NCBI GenBank assembly: GCA_934448295.1
Contig: CAKSEY010000008.1
Location: 62,001 to 126,000 of the forward strand
Length of the DNA: 64,000 nt
From: an uncultured Oscillospiraceae bacterium
GTDB taxonomy: Bacteria > Bacillota > Clostridia > Oscillospirales > Ruminococcaceae
Direction of reading: 5' to 3'
The first letter of the stretch is position 1, and every line of letters starts with the position of its first letter. The translations under genes and the position numbers were made by a program. The notes beneath the pieces were generated by a model. That model was not told the origin of the DNA, did not search any database, and saw only the letters and a program-made list of their open reading frames with translations. Shown in pieces: positions 52,643 to 60,890 of this stretch.

Positions 52643-54358
52643 TCAGAAGCCGAGGATCTTGGTGAAATCAGCGGACAGCTTCTCCTGGAGCGCAACGGCG
52701 TCAGCCTTCTGCGCGCCTGTGGTGGTGTAGTAAACCTTGATCTTCGGCTCAGTGCCGGAGGGTCTGATAACTACGCTTGCGTTATCCGTGAGGAAGAATG
52801 TGATAACGTTGGACTTCGGCAGGGTTATCTGCTCGGTCTTGCCGTCGGTGTAGGTCTTTACGGAAGCCTCGTAGTCGGCGGTCGCAACTACGTCAAGTCC
52901 GCCGATGGACTTCGGGCCGTTCTTTCTGAGGTCGGACATGATCTCGCTCATGCGCTCCATGCCGCTCTCGCCCTCGCATGTGAAGGTATCCAGCTTGTTG
53001 AAGTAAACGCCGTACTCAGCGTACATTCTCTTTCTCGCCTCGATGAGGGAGATCCCCTTTGTGCGGTAGAACGCAGCCATCTCGCAGATGAGCATGGAAG
53101 CCACAACAGCGTCCTTGTCGCGTACATAGCCGCCGGCAAGGTAGCCGTAGCTCTCCTCAAAGCCGAAGATGTAGCGGTTCTCCTCGCCCTTTGCCTCCAG
53201 GAATCCTATCTGCTCGCCGATGAACTTGAAGCCTGTGAGCACTTCGCGCAGCTCAACGCCGTACTTCTTGCAGATAGCCTTTGTGATATCGGTGGTAACG
53301 ATGGTCTTTACCGCAACAGGGTTCTTGGGCATTGTGCCGAGGGCGATACGCTCCTTGCAGATGTATTCGAGGAGCAGCGCGCCGACTTCGTTTCCGGTGA
53401 ACAGCTCGTAGTGGTCGCCGTCGGGAACTGCGATACCAACGCGGTCGCAGTCGGGGTCGGTAGCCAGCAGGAGGTCGGGCTTCTCAGTCTCGCAGAGCTT
53501 AAGACCGCACGCGAGGGCTTCCTTTATCTCGGGGTTCGGATAGGGGCAGGTCGGGAAGTTTCCGTCGGGGTTCTCCTGCTCGGGAACTACAACGACATTC
53601 TTAATGCCGATCTCCTTAAGGATACGGCGCACGGGCTTGTTTCCGGTGCCGTTGAGAGGAGTGTAAACTACCTTCAGACCGCTGTCGGCAACCAGGTCTG
53701 TGTGGAGTCCCTGCTCCTTGACCTTTGCCATGTAAGCGTCGATAACGTCGTCACCGATGAAGCTTATCATGCCGTCAGCGACCGCCTTGTCGAAATCCAC
53801 GGACTTTACGCCGTCAAAGATGTCGATAGCGTTTATCTTGGAGAGAACCGCCTCGGCAGCCTCAAGCGTGAGCTGGCAGCCGTCGCTGCCGTATACCTTG
53901 TAGCCGTTGTACTTCGCAGGATTGTGGCTTGCTGTAACCATGATGCCTGCGCCGCAGTCCAGCGCCCTTACAGCCCATGAAAGCATGGGGGTAGGCATGA
54001 GCTCCTTATAGATATGTACCTTGATACCGTTTGCAGCGAGAACTTCCGCCGCGCCCTTGGAGAAGTAGTCGGACTTGATACGGCTGTCGCAGGAGATAGC
54101 CACGGACTTCTTCTCGCCGCTTGTGAGGATATACTCAGCAAGACCCTGAGTAGCCTTCTTTACGGTGTAAATGTTCATTCTGTTGGTGCCTGCGCCGATA
54201 ACGCCGCGCAGTCCGCCGGTGCCGAATTCGAGATCGCGGTAGAAACGGTCGTTCTTGCCGTCCTCGTCGGTCTTTATGCTCTCCAGCTCAGTCTTGAGGT
54301 CGGGGTCGGCAACCGCCTTCTCCAGCCACTGCTCATAGAGCTTCTGAATATCTGCCAT
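52643..54358 (-). CDS. pgcA: Phosphoglucomutase (alpha-D-phosphohexomutase family)
   Basis: Interconverts glucose 6-phosphate and glucose 1-phosphate, linking glycolysis to glycogen and wall precursors. The 571-residue PgcA-type protein has FGTGGLRG near 46, the phosphoserine loop MVTASHNPAKYNGYKVYG near 135, metal loop DPDCDRVG, sugar loop GFEESYG and the C-terminal phosphate loop RPSGTEPK. GGAGG precedes the ATG. Single gene. Confidence 0.95.
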   Translation of the reverse strand: MADIQKLYEQWLEKAVADPDLKTELESIKTDEDGKNDRFYRDLEFGTGGLRGVIGAGTNRMNIYTVKKATQGLAEYILTSGEKKSVAISCDSRIKSDYFSKGAAEVLAANGIKVHIYKELMPTPMLSWAVRALDCGAGIMVTASHNPAKYNGYKVYGSDGCQLTLEAAEAVLSKINAIDIFDGVKSVDFDKAVADGMISFIGDDVIDAYMAKVKEQGLHTDLVADSGLKVVYTPLNGTGNKPVRRILKEIGIKNVVVVPEQENPDGNFPTCPYPNPEIKEALACGLKLCETEKPDLLLATDPDCDRVGIAVPDGDHYELFTGNEVGALLLEYICKERIALGTMPKNPVAVKTIVTTDITKAICKKYGVELREVLTGFKFIGEQIGFLEAKGEENRYIFGFEESYGYLAGGYVRDKDAVVASMLICEMAAFYRTKGISLIEARKRMYAEYGVYFNKLDTFTCEGESGMERMSEIMSDLRKNGPKSIGGLDVVATADYEASVKTYTDGKTEQITLPKSNVITFFLTDNASVVIRPSGTEPKIKVYYTTTGAQKADAVALQEKLSADFTKILGF

Positions 54359-54433
54359 AATGAATACCTCCTGATGATTTTCGGTTTTCGACTATTCAAA
54401 GTAAAATATGTGCTTTGCTCATCAATCAAAATT

Positions 54434-54462
54434 ATTATAGCATACTTCAGTTAAGATTTCAA
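54434..54462 (-). promoter_or_regulatory. Promoter of pgcA
   Basis: Minus-strand TTGAAA (54457-54462), 17-bp spacer, TATAAT (54434-54439). Confidence 0.8.
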
Positions 54463-54563
54463 GGGGGCTTGAAGAAAAAAAATTACCTAAAACCTCGTTT
54501 TTTTCAGCTAAATTATACCATAATCCTGCGCTGCTCTGTTACACGATTTTTTCTGATTTCCTC

Positions 54564-54592
54564 TTGACAAATCCGCAAATATGTGATATTAT
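54564..54592 (+). promoter_or_regulatory. Promoter of the DUF3793-flavodoxin operon
   Basis: TTGACA (54564-54569), 17-bp spacer, TATTAT (54587-54592). With the pgcA promoter and the paired dyads it accounts for the 360-nt divergent gap 54359-54718. Confidence 0.83.
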
Positions 54593-54602
54593 GTATACGC
54601 AG

Positions 54603-54672
54603 GTTAGCAAGCGCTAACTGAGCGTGCGGCAATTCCGCATTTTCTTTTACACATGTGTTAGTGAAAGCTAAC
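54603..54672 (+). promoter_or_regulatory. Two copies of a 16-bp dyad, probable operators
   Basis: GTTAGC-AAGC-GCTAAC (54603-54618) and GTTAGT-GAAA-GCTAAC (54657-54672) share the pattern GTTAGY-N4-GCTAAC. The first begins about where transcription should start. Both are in a suitable place for a repressor. The half-site GTTAG recalls DtxR/IdeR-type iron boxes, but the spacing differs. Confidence 0.7.
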
Positions 54673-54718
54673 GCACTGAGTAAAGCCGCGCAAATTGCAC
54701 AAGATAAGGAGAAGGATC

Positions 54719-55297
54719 ATGTCCACAGAAGAATGCAGGCGCTTTGAAAAGAAGCTCGCCTTCCACACGGCGCCGTCGCTGATGGGAATAAAGTGCGCAA
54801 GTCTTATCACGCTTTCGCGCAGGGAGTTCGACATAGACGGCAACGCGCGCAGGTTCAACCGCCGCGCCGCTATAAAGGGACTGCGGATAAAGGTGCTCCG
54901 CGAGGAATGCGCCTGCCGCGAGCGCTCGCTTATCCTTGTATATAATGCGGAAAAGCTTGCAAAGCGGCTTTCAGAGCCGGAGACCCGCGGGCTTCTGCGG
55001 GAATACGGCTACACGGACGGCATGACTATGGAGCAGTGCCTGGAGCGGCTTTCCAAGCGCACATCCTGCGACGATTTCCCGCATGAGATCGGGCTTTTCC
55101 TTGATTACCCAGTGGAGGACGTGCGGGGCTTCGTTGAGAACGGCGGGTGCAATTACAAGCTGTGCGGCTGCTGGAAGGTCTACGGCTGTGTGGAATCCGC
55201 AAAGCGGAAATTTGCGGCATACGACAAATGCAGAGAATATCTCTGCGGCAGATTGGAGCAGGGCGAGGACTTCTACCGCGCTCTGAGAATATCATAA
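54719..55297 (+). CDS. DUF3793 family protein
   Basis: A 192-residue Cys-rich protein of a clostridial family without known function. The core HEIGLFLDYPVEDVRGFVEN and the C-terminal LCGCWKVYG with several Cys are typical. From memory these genes often lie beside flavodoxin and ferrous iron transport (feo) genes, which suggests an iron or haem role; here flavodoxin follows after 14 nt. The ATG at 54719 has AAGGAG upstream. Confidence 0.88.
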   Translation: MSTEECRRFEKKLAFHTAPSLMGIKCASLITLSRREFDIDGNARRFNRRAAIKGLRIKVLREECACRERSLILVYNAEKLAKRLSEPETRGLLREYGYTDGMTMEQCLERLSKRTSCDDFPHEIGLFLDYPVEDVRGFVENGGCNYKLCGCWKVYGCVESAKRKFAAYDKCREYLCGRLEQGEDFYRALRIS

Positions 55298-55311
55298 GGA
55301 GGACAACTACT

Positions 55312-55719
55312 ATGAAAATTGCTGTTATTTACTGGAGCGGCACAGGAAACACCGAGGCTATGGCAAAGGCTGTGGCAGAGGGCGCAGGCGCCGAGCTTTT
55401 CTCCGTGTCTGAATTCTCCGGCGACGTAGCAGATTACGACAGACTTGCCTTCGGCTGCCCCGCAATGGGCGCTGAAAATCTCGAGGAGGGCGAATTCGAG
55501 CCGTTCTTCACCGACAACGAGGGCAAGCTCTCCGACAAGAAGGTGGCGCTTTTCGGCTCCTACGGCTGGGGCGACGGCGAGTGGATGCGCCAGTGGGCTG
55601 ACCGCGTTACCGCCGACGGCGCAGAGCTGGTAAACGGCGAGGGTCTTATCGTCAACGAAACCCCCGACGACAGCGCGCTCGCAGACTGCAAGGCTCTCGG
55701 CGCAAAGCTTGCTGAATAA
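55312..55719 (+). CDS. Flavodoxin
   Basis: A 135-residue short-chain flavodoxin that carries electrons with FMN and can replace ferredoxin when iron is scarce. The FMN phosphate loop is YWSGTGNTEAMA near 7-18; isoalloxazine loops are around GCPAMGAENLEE and GSYGWGDGEWM. AAGGAGG precedes the ATG. A longer in-frame reading upstream lies inside the DUF3793 gene and is not used. Operon mate of DUF3793. Confidence 0.95.
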   Translation: MKIAVIYWSGTGNTEAMAKAVAEGAGAELFSVSEFSGDVADYDRLAFGCPAMGAENLEEGEFEPFFTDNEGKLSDKKVALFGSYGWGDGEWMRQWADRVTADGAELVNGEGLIVNETPDDSALADCKALGAKLAE

Positions 55720-55750
55720 TTTTTTGACAGTCCATCTTTTCCTTTGATCA

Positions 55751-55791
55751 AAACAGGCTGCCGGTGGGTTTTACCTATCGGCAGCCTGTTT
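55751..55791 (+). terminator. Terminator after flavodoxin
   Basis: Perfect 13-bp stem (55751-55763 with 55779-55791) with a 15-nt loop; only a short T stretch follows. Confidence 0.7.
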
Positions 55792-55993
55792 AGCTTGTCG
55801 AAAAAGTACTTATCCCAGGCTGGCGAGAAAGGTGCAGATGCTAGGAAACGACATTTCGGCTAGGCTTTTTTGCCTGCCGCAGCGTGAAGTTGCGGCAGAA
55901 CGCCGCAAAGCGAAAGCCAAAAGCGCGGCATGGACGCCGCGCAACTAAGCTTTCGCCAAGCGACGCAGATGGCGGTTTATCGCCAGCCTGTTT
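55783..55993. repeat. Palindrome-rich segment between 10-bp direct repeats
   Basis: CAGCCTGTTT occurs at 55783-55792 and 55984-55993. The roughly 190 bases between have no convincing gene but contain several dyads: CTGCCGCA with TGCGGCAG (55874-55898), GCGCGGC with GCCGCGC (55923-55942) and GGCG-CGCC (55971-55984). At its left end is TTGTCGAAAAAGTAC (55795-55809), repeated exactly at 60820-60834. It may be a small non-autonomous mobile element, a structured RNA, or a remnant. Confidence 0.55.
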
Positions 55994-56024
55994 GTGTTTT
56001 TTCTGTGATATCCGGTTCCCTTGC

Positions 56025-56053
56025 TTGACAAAAGCCGTTCAGGTGGATATACT
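56025..56053 (+). promoter_or_regulatory. Promoter of the P-type ATPase gene
   Basis: TTGACA (56025-56030), 17-bp spacer, TATACT (56048-56053), 43 nt before the TTG start. Confidence 0.82.
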
Positions 56054-56096
56054 ATATTTAATACCAGATGATTCCACAGGACAGGAGGCGGCAGGA

Positions 56097-58658
56097 TTGA
56101 CTGATTTACAGCGCGGACTCACCCGGGCTGAGGCGGAGGAAAAGATATCCCGCGGAGAATCGAACGGCAGCTTTTCGGTGAAAACCAAGAGCGTCGGGAG
56201 GATCTTCTCCGACAACATTTTCACGCTGTTCAACCTGATAAATATAATCATTGCGGCGGCGGTTTTCCTGGTGGGAGCCTACCGGAACATGCTGTTCATG
56301 GGCGTTGTTCTGTGCAACACGGCGATAGGCATAATCCAGGAGATACGCTCAAAGCGCACCATTGACCGGCTTTCGCTGATATCCGCGCCGAAGGCTCACC
56401 TTTTGCGCGACGGAGCCGAGCAGATCCTCCCGGTGTCTGATATAGTTCCCGGGGACATTATGCTGCTTTCGGCGGGAAGGCAGCTCTGCGCGGACGCGGT
56501 TCTTGCCGAGGGAGAGCTTGAAGCCGACGAAAGCCTGCTCACCGGAGAAAGCGACACAGTGACGAAGCACCCCGGGGACGCGCTGTACTCCGGCAGCTTT
56601 GTTGTAACCGGCGGCGGAAAGGCGGAGGTCACTGCCGTCGGTGCCGAAGCCTACGCGAATAAAATCGCCAGCAGCGCGAAAAAAACGAAAAAGCGCCGCT
56701 CAGAGATGATGGGCGCGATAAACAGGATAATTTCCACGATTTCCGTGTGCATACTGCCGTTTGCGCTGGTGCTGTTCACAAAGGCGCTGTTCGTGGCTCG
56801 GCAGGGAGTTCAGTACAGCGTGACAAGCACCTCGGCGGCTGTAATCGGAATGATCCCGGAGGGGCTCGTGCTGCTCACCAGTATCGCCCTGGCGGTGAGC
56901 TCCATCAGACTGGGAAAGCGGCAGACCCTCTGCCAGGACCTTTACTGCGTGGAAAGTCTCGCCCGGGTGGACGTTCTCTGCCTCGACAAAACCGGGACGA
57001 TAACCACCGGAAATATGCAGGTCAGCGAGGTGCGCAGGCTGGACGACGGCTTCAATGCCGAAGCCGCGCTTGCCGCCTTCGCTTCCGCCATGGGCGGGGA
57101 AAACCAGACCGCCGCCGCGATTTTCCGGAAATTCCCCGCCAGGGAGCCTGTGAACTGCATAAAAACCGAGCCGTTTTCCTCTGCGAGAAAATGGAGCGGC
57201 GCACAGCTTGAAAGCTATGGAACGCTGATACTCGGCGCGCCCAGCTTTGTGCTCCCGCCGGAGGAATACGCGAAGCTAAGCGGAATATGCGGCGAATACG
57301 CGGCAAGGGGTCAGCGGGTGCTGCTCCTGGCGCAGAGCGATTCCGGGCTGCCCGGAAAAGCGCTTCCCGCCGGACTTTCGCCCAAGGCGCTTGTTATACT
57401 CTCGGACGAGATACGCGAAAGCGCGCCCTCCACCCTCGCCTACTTCCGGGAGCAGGGGGTCGCGCTGAAGGTCATTTCCGGGGACGACCCGGTAACGGTG
57501 TCGAATGTCGCGGCAAAAGCCGGGCTTCCCGGGGCGGAAAACTACGCGGACGCTTCCCTGCTCACCGACGAAGAGCTGCCGGAAGCCGCCGGAAAATACA
57601 CGGTTTTCGGCAGAGTTACCCCCGCGAGAAAGCTGGAGCTTGTCAGGGCGCTCCAGGCACAAGGGCACAAGGTCGCAATGACCGGCGACGGCGTGAACGA
57701 CGTCCTGGCGCTGCGGGAGGCGGACTGTTCCGTTGCCATGCAGTCCGGCAGCGACGCGGCGCGCTGCGTTTCGCAGCTCGTTCTCCTGGATTCGGACTTT
57801 TCCTCTATGCCCCTCGCCGTGCAGGAGGGGCGGCGCTGTATCAACAACATTCAGCGCTCGGCGGCGCTGTTTCTCGTAAAGACTATCTTCTCGTTCCTGC
57901 TGGCGCTGATATTCCTGTTCGCTTCGTCGGCGTATCCGTTCCAGCCTATCCAGCTAACGCTCATCAGCGCGCTGTTTATCGGCGCTCCGTCGTTCCTGCT
58001 GGCGCTTGAGCCGAACCACGAGCGCGTGAGCGGGAGCTTCATTGCAAACGTGCTGAAAAAGGCGCTCCCGGGCGGGCTAACGGTGGTCCTCGGAATATCT
58101 GCCCTGCTTATTTTGCAGAATATCTTCGATATTCCGCAGGAGCGGCTCTCGGTCATGGCGGTGTACCTCACCGGAGCCGTCTGCTGCGGAGTTCTCTGCG
58201 GAGTGTGCAGACCGTTCAGGAAATGGCACATTGCCATGATAATCGTGGTCACAGCCTCATTCTGCTTTGCCTGCTGGATAATCAGCCCGCTGTTCTATAT
58301 CGTGGATCTGACATGGCGGGAATGGCTCTGCACCGCCGTTATCATACCCGGCGCGATTCTGACGCTCACGGCGCTGTCAAAGCTTCTCCGTAAAATTCTT
58401 GGGCGCTGGTCGGGAGGCTTCCAGCCAAAGCACAATGCGAAAAGGCTCGTTGCCGGGATAGTTCTGGCGCTGTCTGCCGTATACGGGATATGGCTCGGGA
58501 CTGCGGTCACGGATTACCTCTCGCTGTGCTTCGGGAATCAGCCGGTATTTGCCCTCGAACAGCCGGACGGCAGCCGGAAGGGCGTTCTATATTCGATAAA
58601 CGACGGAGTGCTGCATATTTTCGGCAGAGATATCAACACTGAACAGCTGAAAAAGTAA
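56097..58658 (+). CDS. Cation-transporting P-type ATPase
   Basis: An 853-residue membrane pump. Visible parts: N-terminal actuator with ADESLLTGESDTVTKHPGD (near 145-165), membrane segment with MIPEGLVLLTS, phosphorylation site CLDKTGTIT (Asp near 297), hinge MTGDGVNDVLALREADCSVA, and six C-terminal helices. The MIPEGLVLL membrane motif resembles CtpE/CaxP-like calcium ATPases, so calcium is a reasonable guess; no heavy-metal CPC motif or N-terminal metal domain exists. The start is a TTG at 56097 with AGGAGG eight bases upstream. An open frame to 55884 runs through the repeat segment and is not conserved. Confidence 0.88.
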   Translation: MTDLQRGLTRAEAEEKISRGESNGSFSVKTKSVGRIFSDNIFTLFNLINIIIAAAVFLVGAYRNMLFMGVVLCNTAIGIIQEIRSKRTIDRLSLISAPKAHLLRDGAEQILPVSDIVPGDIMLLSAGRQLCADAVLAEGELEADESLLTGESDTVTKHPGDALYSGSFVVTGGGKAEVTAVGAEAYANKIASSAKKTKKRRSEMMGAINRIISTISVCILPFALVLFTKALFVARQGVQYSVTSTSAAVIGMIPEGLVLLTSIALAVSSIRLGKRQTLCQDLYCVESLARVDVLCLDKTGTITTGNMQVSEVRRLDDGFNAEAALAAFASAMGGENQTAAAIFRKFPAREPVNCIKTEPFSSARKWSGAQLESYGTLILGAPSFVLPPEEYAKLSGICGEYAARGQRVLLLAQSDSGLPGKALPAGLSPKALVILSDEIRESAPSTLAYFREQGVALKVISGDDPVTVSNVAAKAGLPGAENYADASLLTDEELPEAAGKYTVFGRVTPARKLELVRALQAQGHKVAMTGDGVNDVLALREADCSVAMQSGSDAARCVSQLVLLDSDFSSMPLAVQEGRRCINNIQRSAALFLVKTIFSFLLALIFLFASSAYPFQPIQLTLISALFIGAPSFLLALEPNHERVSGSFIANVLKKALPGGLTVVLGISALLILQNIFDIPQERLSVMAVYLTGAVCCGVLCGVCRPFRKWHIAMIIVVTASFCFACWIISPLFYIVDLTWREWLCTAVIIPGAILTLTALSKLLRKILGRWSGGFQPKHNAKRLVAGIVLALSAVYGIWLGTAVTDYLSLCFGNQPVFALEQPDGSRKGVLYSINDGVLHIFGRDINTEQLKK

Positions 58659-58958
58659 AACTATCCGCTGGAAAACCAACGGATAGTCAAGTCATAGAAA
58701 AAGCCATTTTCCTTTTGGCTTATCTCTGCTTCCCTGCGGTCACAATACAAGTCCAATACCACCCAATGGCAAAGAAAAACCTCATATTGATAACGGTAGC
58801 TGATGTCCGAACTGATGGAAAGCTAAGCCGAACGAGCAGTTAACTCCTGGCTGCGTTCTGCAAATGTGCATAGAAGTGAAAAAATCTGCGGGGTCGCGCT
58901 GTTAAACCAACTTTTCTATGTGACATCGTTACCAAATAGATTAGCCCGCTTGCGGGCG
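58659..58958. other. Intergenic stretch without recognisable gene
   Basis: About 300 bases after the ATPase gene. An 11-bp stem with one mismatch (58662-58687) directly follows the stop but lacks a T tract. A small AGCCA/TGGCT hairpin lies near 58702-58720 and a GCCCGC/GCGGGC hairpin near 58943-58957. Only very short open frames exist; I see nothing else. Confidence 0.5.
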
Positions 58959-58989
58959 AAAAAATCGCCCCTAGAACAAACTAGAGGCG
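58959..58989 (-). terminator. Terminator after tRNA-Ser(GCU)
   Basis: Nine-bp stem with one wobble (58966-58974 with 58981-58989) followed on the minus strand by six T. Confidence 0.82.
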
Positions 58990-59013
58990 AAATTAGATCC
59001 AGCGTCACGCTGT

Positions 59014-59103
59014 TGGCGGAGAAAGAGGGATTTGAACCCTCGCGCCGGTTTCCCGACCTACTCCCTTAGCAGGGGAGCCCCTTCACCACTTGGGTATTTC
59101 TCC
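59014..59103 (-). tRNA. tRNA-Ser (anticodon GCU)
   Basis: Minus-strand cloverleaf: acceptor GGAGAAA/TTTCTCC, anticodon stem CTCCC/GGGAG with loop CTGCTAA (anticodon GCT), long variable arm, T-arm GGTTCAAATCC, CCA encoded. It reads AGC and AGU codons. Confidence 0.97.
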
Positions 59104-59181
59104 AAAATGCTGAAACAAAAGTATTGCAATGGCATAGAATGAGAAGCGACCTTCCAAACTTCTTACGCACATCGTGTATAT

Positions 59182-59210
59182 ATTATATCACAGCGTTTGC
59201 TTTTTGTCAA
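59182..59210 (-). promoter_or_regulatory. Promoter of tRNA-Ser(GCU)
   Basis: Minus-strand TTGACA (59205-59210), 17-bp spacer, TATAAT (59182-59187). Confidence 0.85.
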
Positions 59211-59312
59211 GGGCTTTTTCAAAAAAACTTTACATATACGAAAAAATGCCTTACAACTTCGCTGCGAAAAGGACATTTTTCTTCAGCGGCACAATTTTTT
59301 CGTGCCAAAAGC

Positions 59313-59339
59313 TAAAAAAAACGCAAAAGCTGCCGATAT
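59313..59339 (+). promoter_or_regulatory. Sigma-28/SigD-type promoter before the GGDEF gene
   Basis: TAAA (59313-59316), 15-bp spacer, GCCGATAT (59332-59339) matches the flagellar/chemotaxis sigma factor consensus (TAAA-N15-GCCGATAT) exactly, about 58 nt upstream of the ATG. A TATAAT at 59341-59346 overlaps but has no housekeeping -35 at the right distance. Confidence 0.6.
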
Positions 59340-59397
59340 ATATAATAGATACAAGTCAATTTTCGAAAACCATTATTATGAAACCGAGGTGCTGCAT

Positions 59398-60678
59398 ATG
59401 TCAGACATCAGCATTGTCCAGAACGCCCTGTGGGACGATTATTATAAAGTAGCCTGGGTAAATATCCTGACCGGAGAATACCGTTTCGTGAAGATCCTCG
59501 ATACGGACGAGGAAAAGCCCTGCCTCGCCGGAAAGACCATATACGAATACAGCCGGCTGGTCGTAGACACCGGGCTGATCCCCGAGGAAGACATTCCGCA
59601 GTACCGCCGCTGCACCGACCGCGATTTTATCCTCAGAGAAGTAATGACAAAGCGCAAGCGCATAACCGTCAACTTCCGGCGGCAGGTGGGCTCACTGCAA
59701 AAATGGCTGCGGCTGGAGATCGTGCTCCCGCAGAATTTTTCGGAGAACTCCCCCTGGGCGGTCTACACCTGGAAGGAATCAGACGCGGAGGTCTGCAACA
59801 CTGAGGACTCCATGCGAATGCTGGCGCAGTGCTTCCACAAAATCCTCAAGGTCGACCTTACAGCCGATTCATTCGATATAATCAAGGCGTACCCCGGCGA
59901 ACTGACGGTAAGAAACGGATTCACCCACACGTTTTCCGGCTGGCTGCGCAACATCGCCGCAGTTGGAAGTATCCACACCGAGGACATACAGTCGTACACA
60001 GAATTCGTTAACCCCGAGCGGCTGAAAAACCGTCTGCGCGAACACCGCGGGATCCTCCGGCTGCGCTACCGCAGGAAATACAACGGAGAATTCCGGTGGG
60101 TGAATATGGAGATAGTTCCCAGCGTGGAATATACCGATGAAAAGCAAATCTTCATGCTGTACGTCCGGGATATCCACGATGAATATATTTCAGAGCTTCA
60201 CCGGCAGAAAGCGCTGGAGTACCTCTGCAATTACGACACCCTGACGGGAGTACACAGCCGTTTCTGCTTCAACGATTTCTGTGAGAGCTTTGAACAGCAC
60301 GGCGGCGCCCTCGCGGTGCTTTTTGCGGACGTGAACGCTCTGAAATACACAAACGACACTATGGGGCATGAATACGGCGACCGGCTGATAACCGGCTTCG
60401 CTGAGCTGCTCACTTCGGAATTCGGCACGGAGCACTGCTTCAGGATAAGCGGCGATGAATTCATCGTGCTGATGGAGACTCCGGACGAGCAGGGATTTAT
60501 GGAGCGCACGGAAAAATTCCACGGCCGTTTGTGGAATATGGAAATACCCCAGGCTTCCATCGGCGCAGTATGGAGCGGCTCCGCCAAGTCGGTGGACGAG
60601 CTGGTGCGCGCTGCGGAATCCAGAATGTACGACGATAAGCATGAATTCTACAAGCTCCACCCGGAAATGAAAAGATAA
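59398..60678 (+). CDS. GGDEF domain protein, putative diguanylate cyclase
   Basis: A 426-residue soluble protein. Residues 1-260 seem to hold two PAS-like sensor regions (for example LRYRRKYNGEFRWVNMEI at the end of the second). The GGDEF domain at about 270-420 has the metal-binding start FADVNALKYTNDTMGHEYGD and the active-site loop ISGDEFIVLM (351-355 SGDEF, Ser for the first Gly; such variants can remain active). No inhibitory RxxD site is evident. It probably makes cyclic-di-GMP in response to an intracellular signal. The ATG at 59398 has GAGG upstream. The sigma-28-like promoter suggests a motility link. Confidence 0.88.
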   Translation: MSDISIVQNALWDDYYKVAWVNILTGEYRFVKILDTDEEKPCLAGKTIYEYSRLVVDTGLIPEEDIPQYRRCTDRDFILREVMTKRKRITVNFRRQVGSLQKWLRLEIVLPQNFSENSPWAVYTWKESDAEVCNTEDSMRMLAQCFHKILKVDLTADSFDIIKAYPGELTVRNGFTHTFSGWLRNIAAVGSIHTEDIQSYTEFVNPERLKNRLREHRGILRLRYRRKYNGEFRWVNMEIVPSVEYTDEKQIFMLYVRDIHDEYISELHRQKALEYLCNYDTLTGVHSRFCFNDFCESFEQHGGALAVLFADVNALKYTNDTMGHEYGDRLITGFAELLTSEFGTEHCFRISGDEFIVLMETPDEQGFMERTEKFHGRLWNMEIPQASIGAVWSGSAKSVDELVRAAESRMYDDKHEFYKLHPEMKR

Positions 60679-60682
60679 GCCG

Positions 60683-60705
60683 AGCCGCCCGGATTCCGGG
60701 CGGCT
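60683..60705 (+). terminator. Hairpin terminator after the GGDEF gene
   Basis: Ten-bp perfect stem (60683-60692 with 60696-60705), loop ATT, five nt after the stop; weak T tract. Confidence 0.65.
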
Positions 60706-60774
60706 ATAACTTTCGAAAAGCAAACGATACAGGGGCAAAAAACGGATTTCAAAATCCCGCTTTGCGGGCAAAGG

Positions 60775-60834
60775 GGACTTTTTCAACAAGCTGGAGGGCG
60801 CAAAAATCCGCCCTTCAGTTTGTCGAAAAAGTAC
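60775..60834. repeat. Long hairpin repeat, MITE-like
   Basis: Arms of 19 bases (60775-60793 with 60816-60834, three mismatches) enclose an inner six-bp stem (60795-60800 with 60809-60814). The right arm contains TTGTCGAAAAAGTAC, also at 55795-55809. The loop side (60784-60810) recurs at 61027-61053 with 22 of 27 bases identical. Confidence 0.65.
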
Positions 60835-60858
60835 AAACGGCAATAAATTATAAGAAAC

Positions 60859-60890
60859 TGTGGGGGAAAAACTCTTGTTTTTCCCCCACA
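60859..60890. repeat. Perfect 14-bp hairpin
   Basis: Arms 60859-60872 and 60877-60890 with a TCTT loop; the arms begin TGTGGGGG. Its T-containing surroundings could terminate transcription, but no gene ends nearby except the GGDEF gene 180 nt upstream. Confidence 0.65.

Noticed and set aside
55884..56096. N-terminal extension of the P-type ATPase
   Set aside because: The extension reads through the palindromic segment and the gene's own promoter; the TTG at 56097 has a strong ribosome site.
58740..58880. Small open frame on the minus strand (about 29 codons) in the gap before tRNA-Ser(GCU)
   Set aside because: No ribosome site, no recognisable family and too short to support.
59197..59397. 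N-terminal extension of the GGDEF protein
   Set aside because: It covers the tRNA promoter region and the sigma-28-like promoter and has no domain; the ATG at 59398 has a ribosome site.
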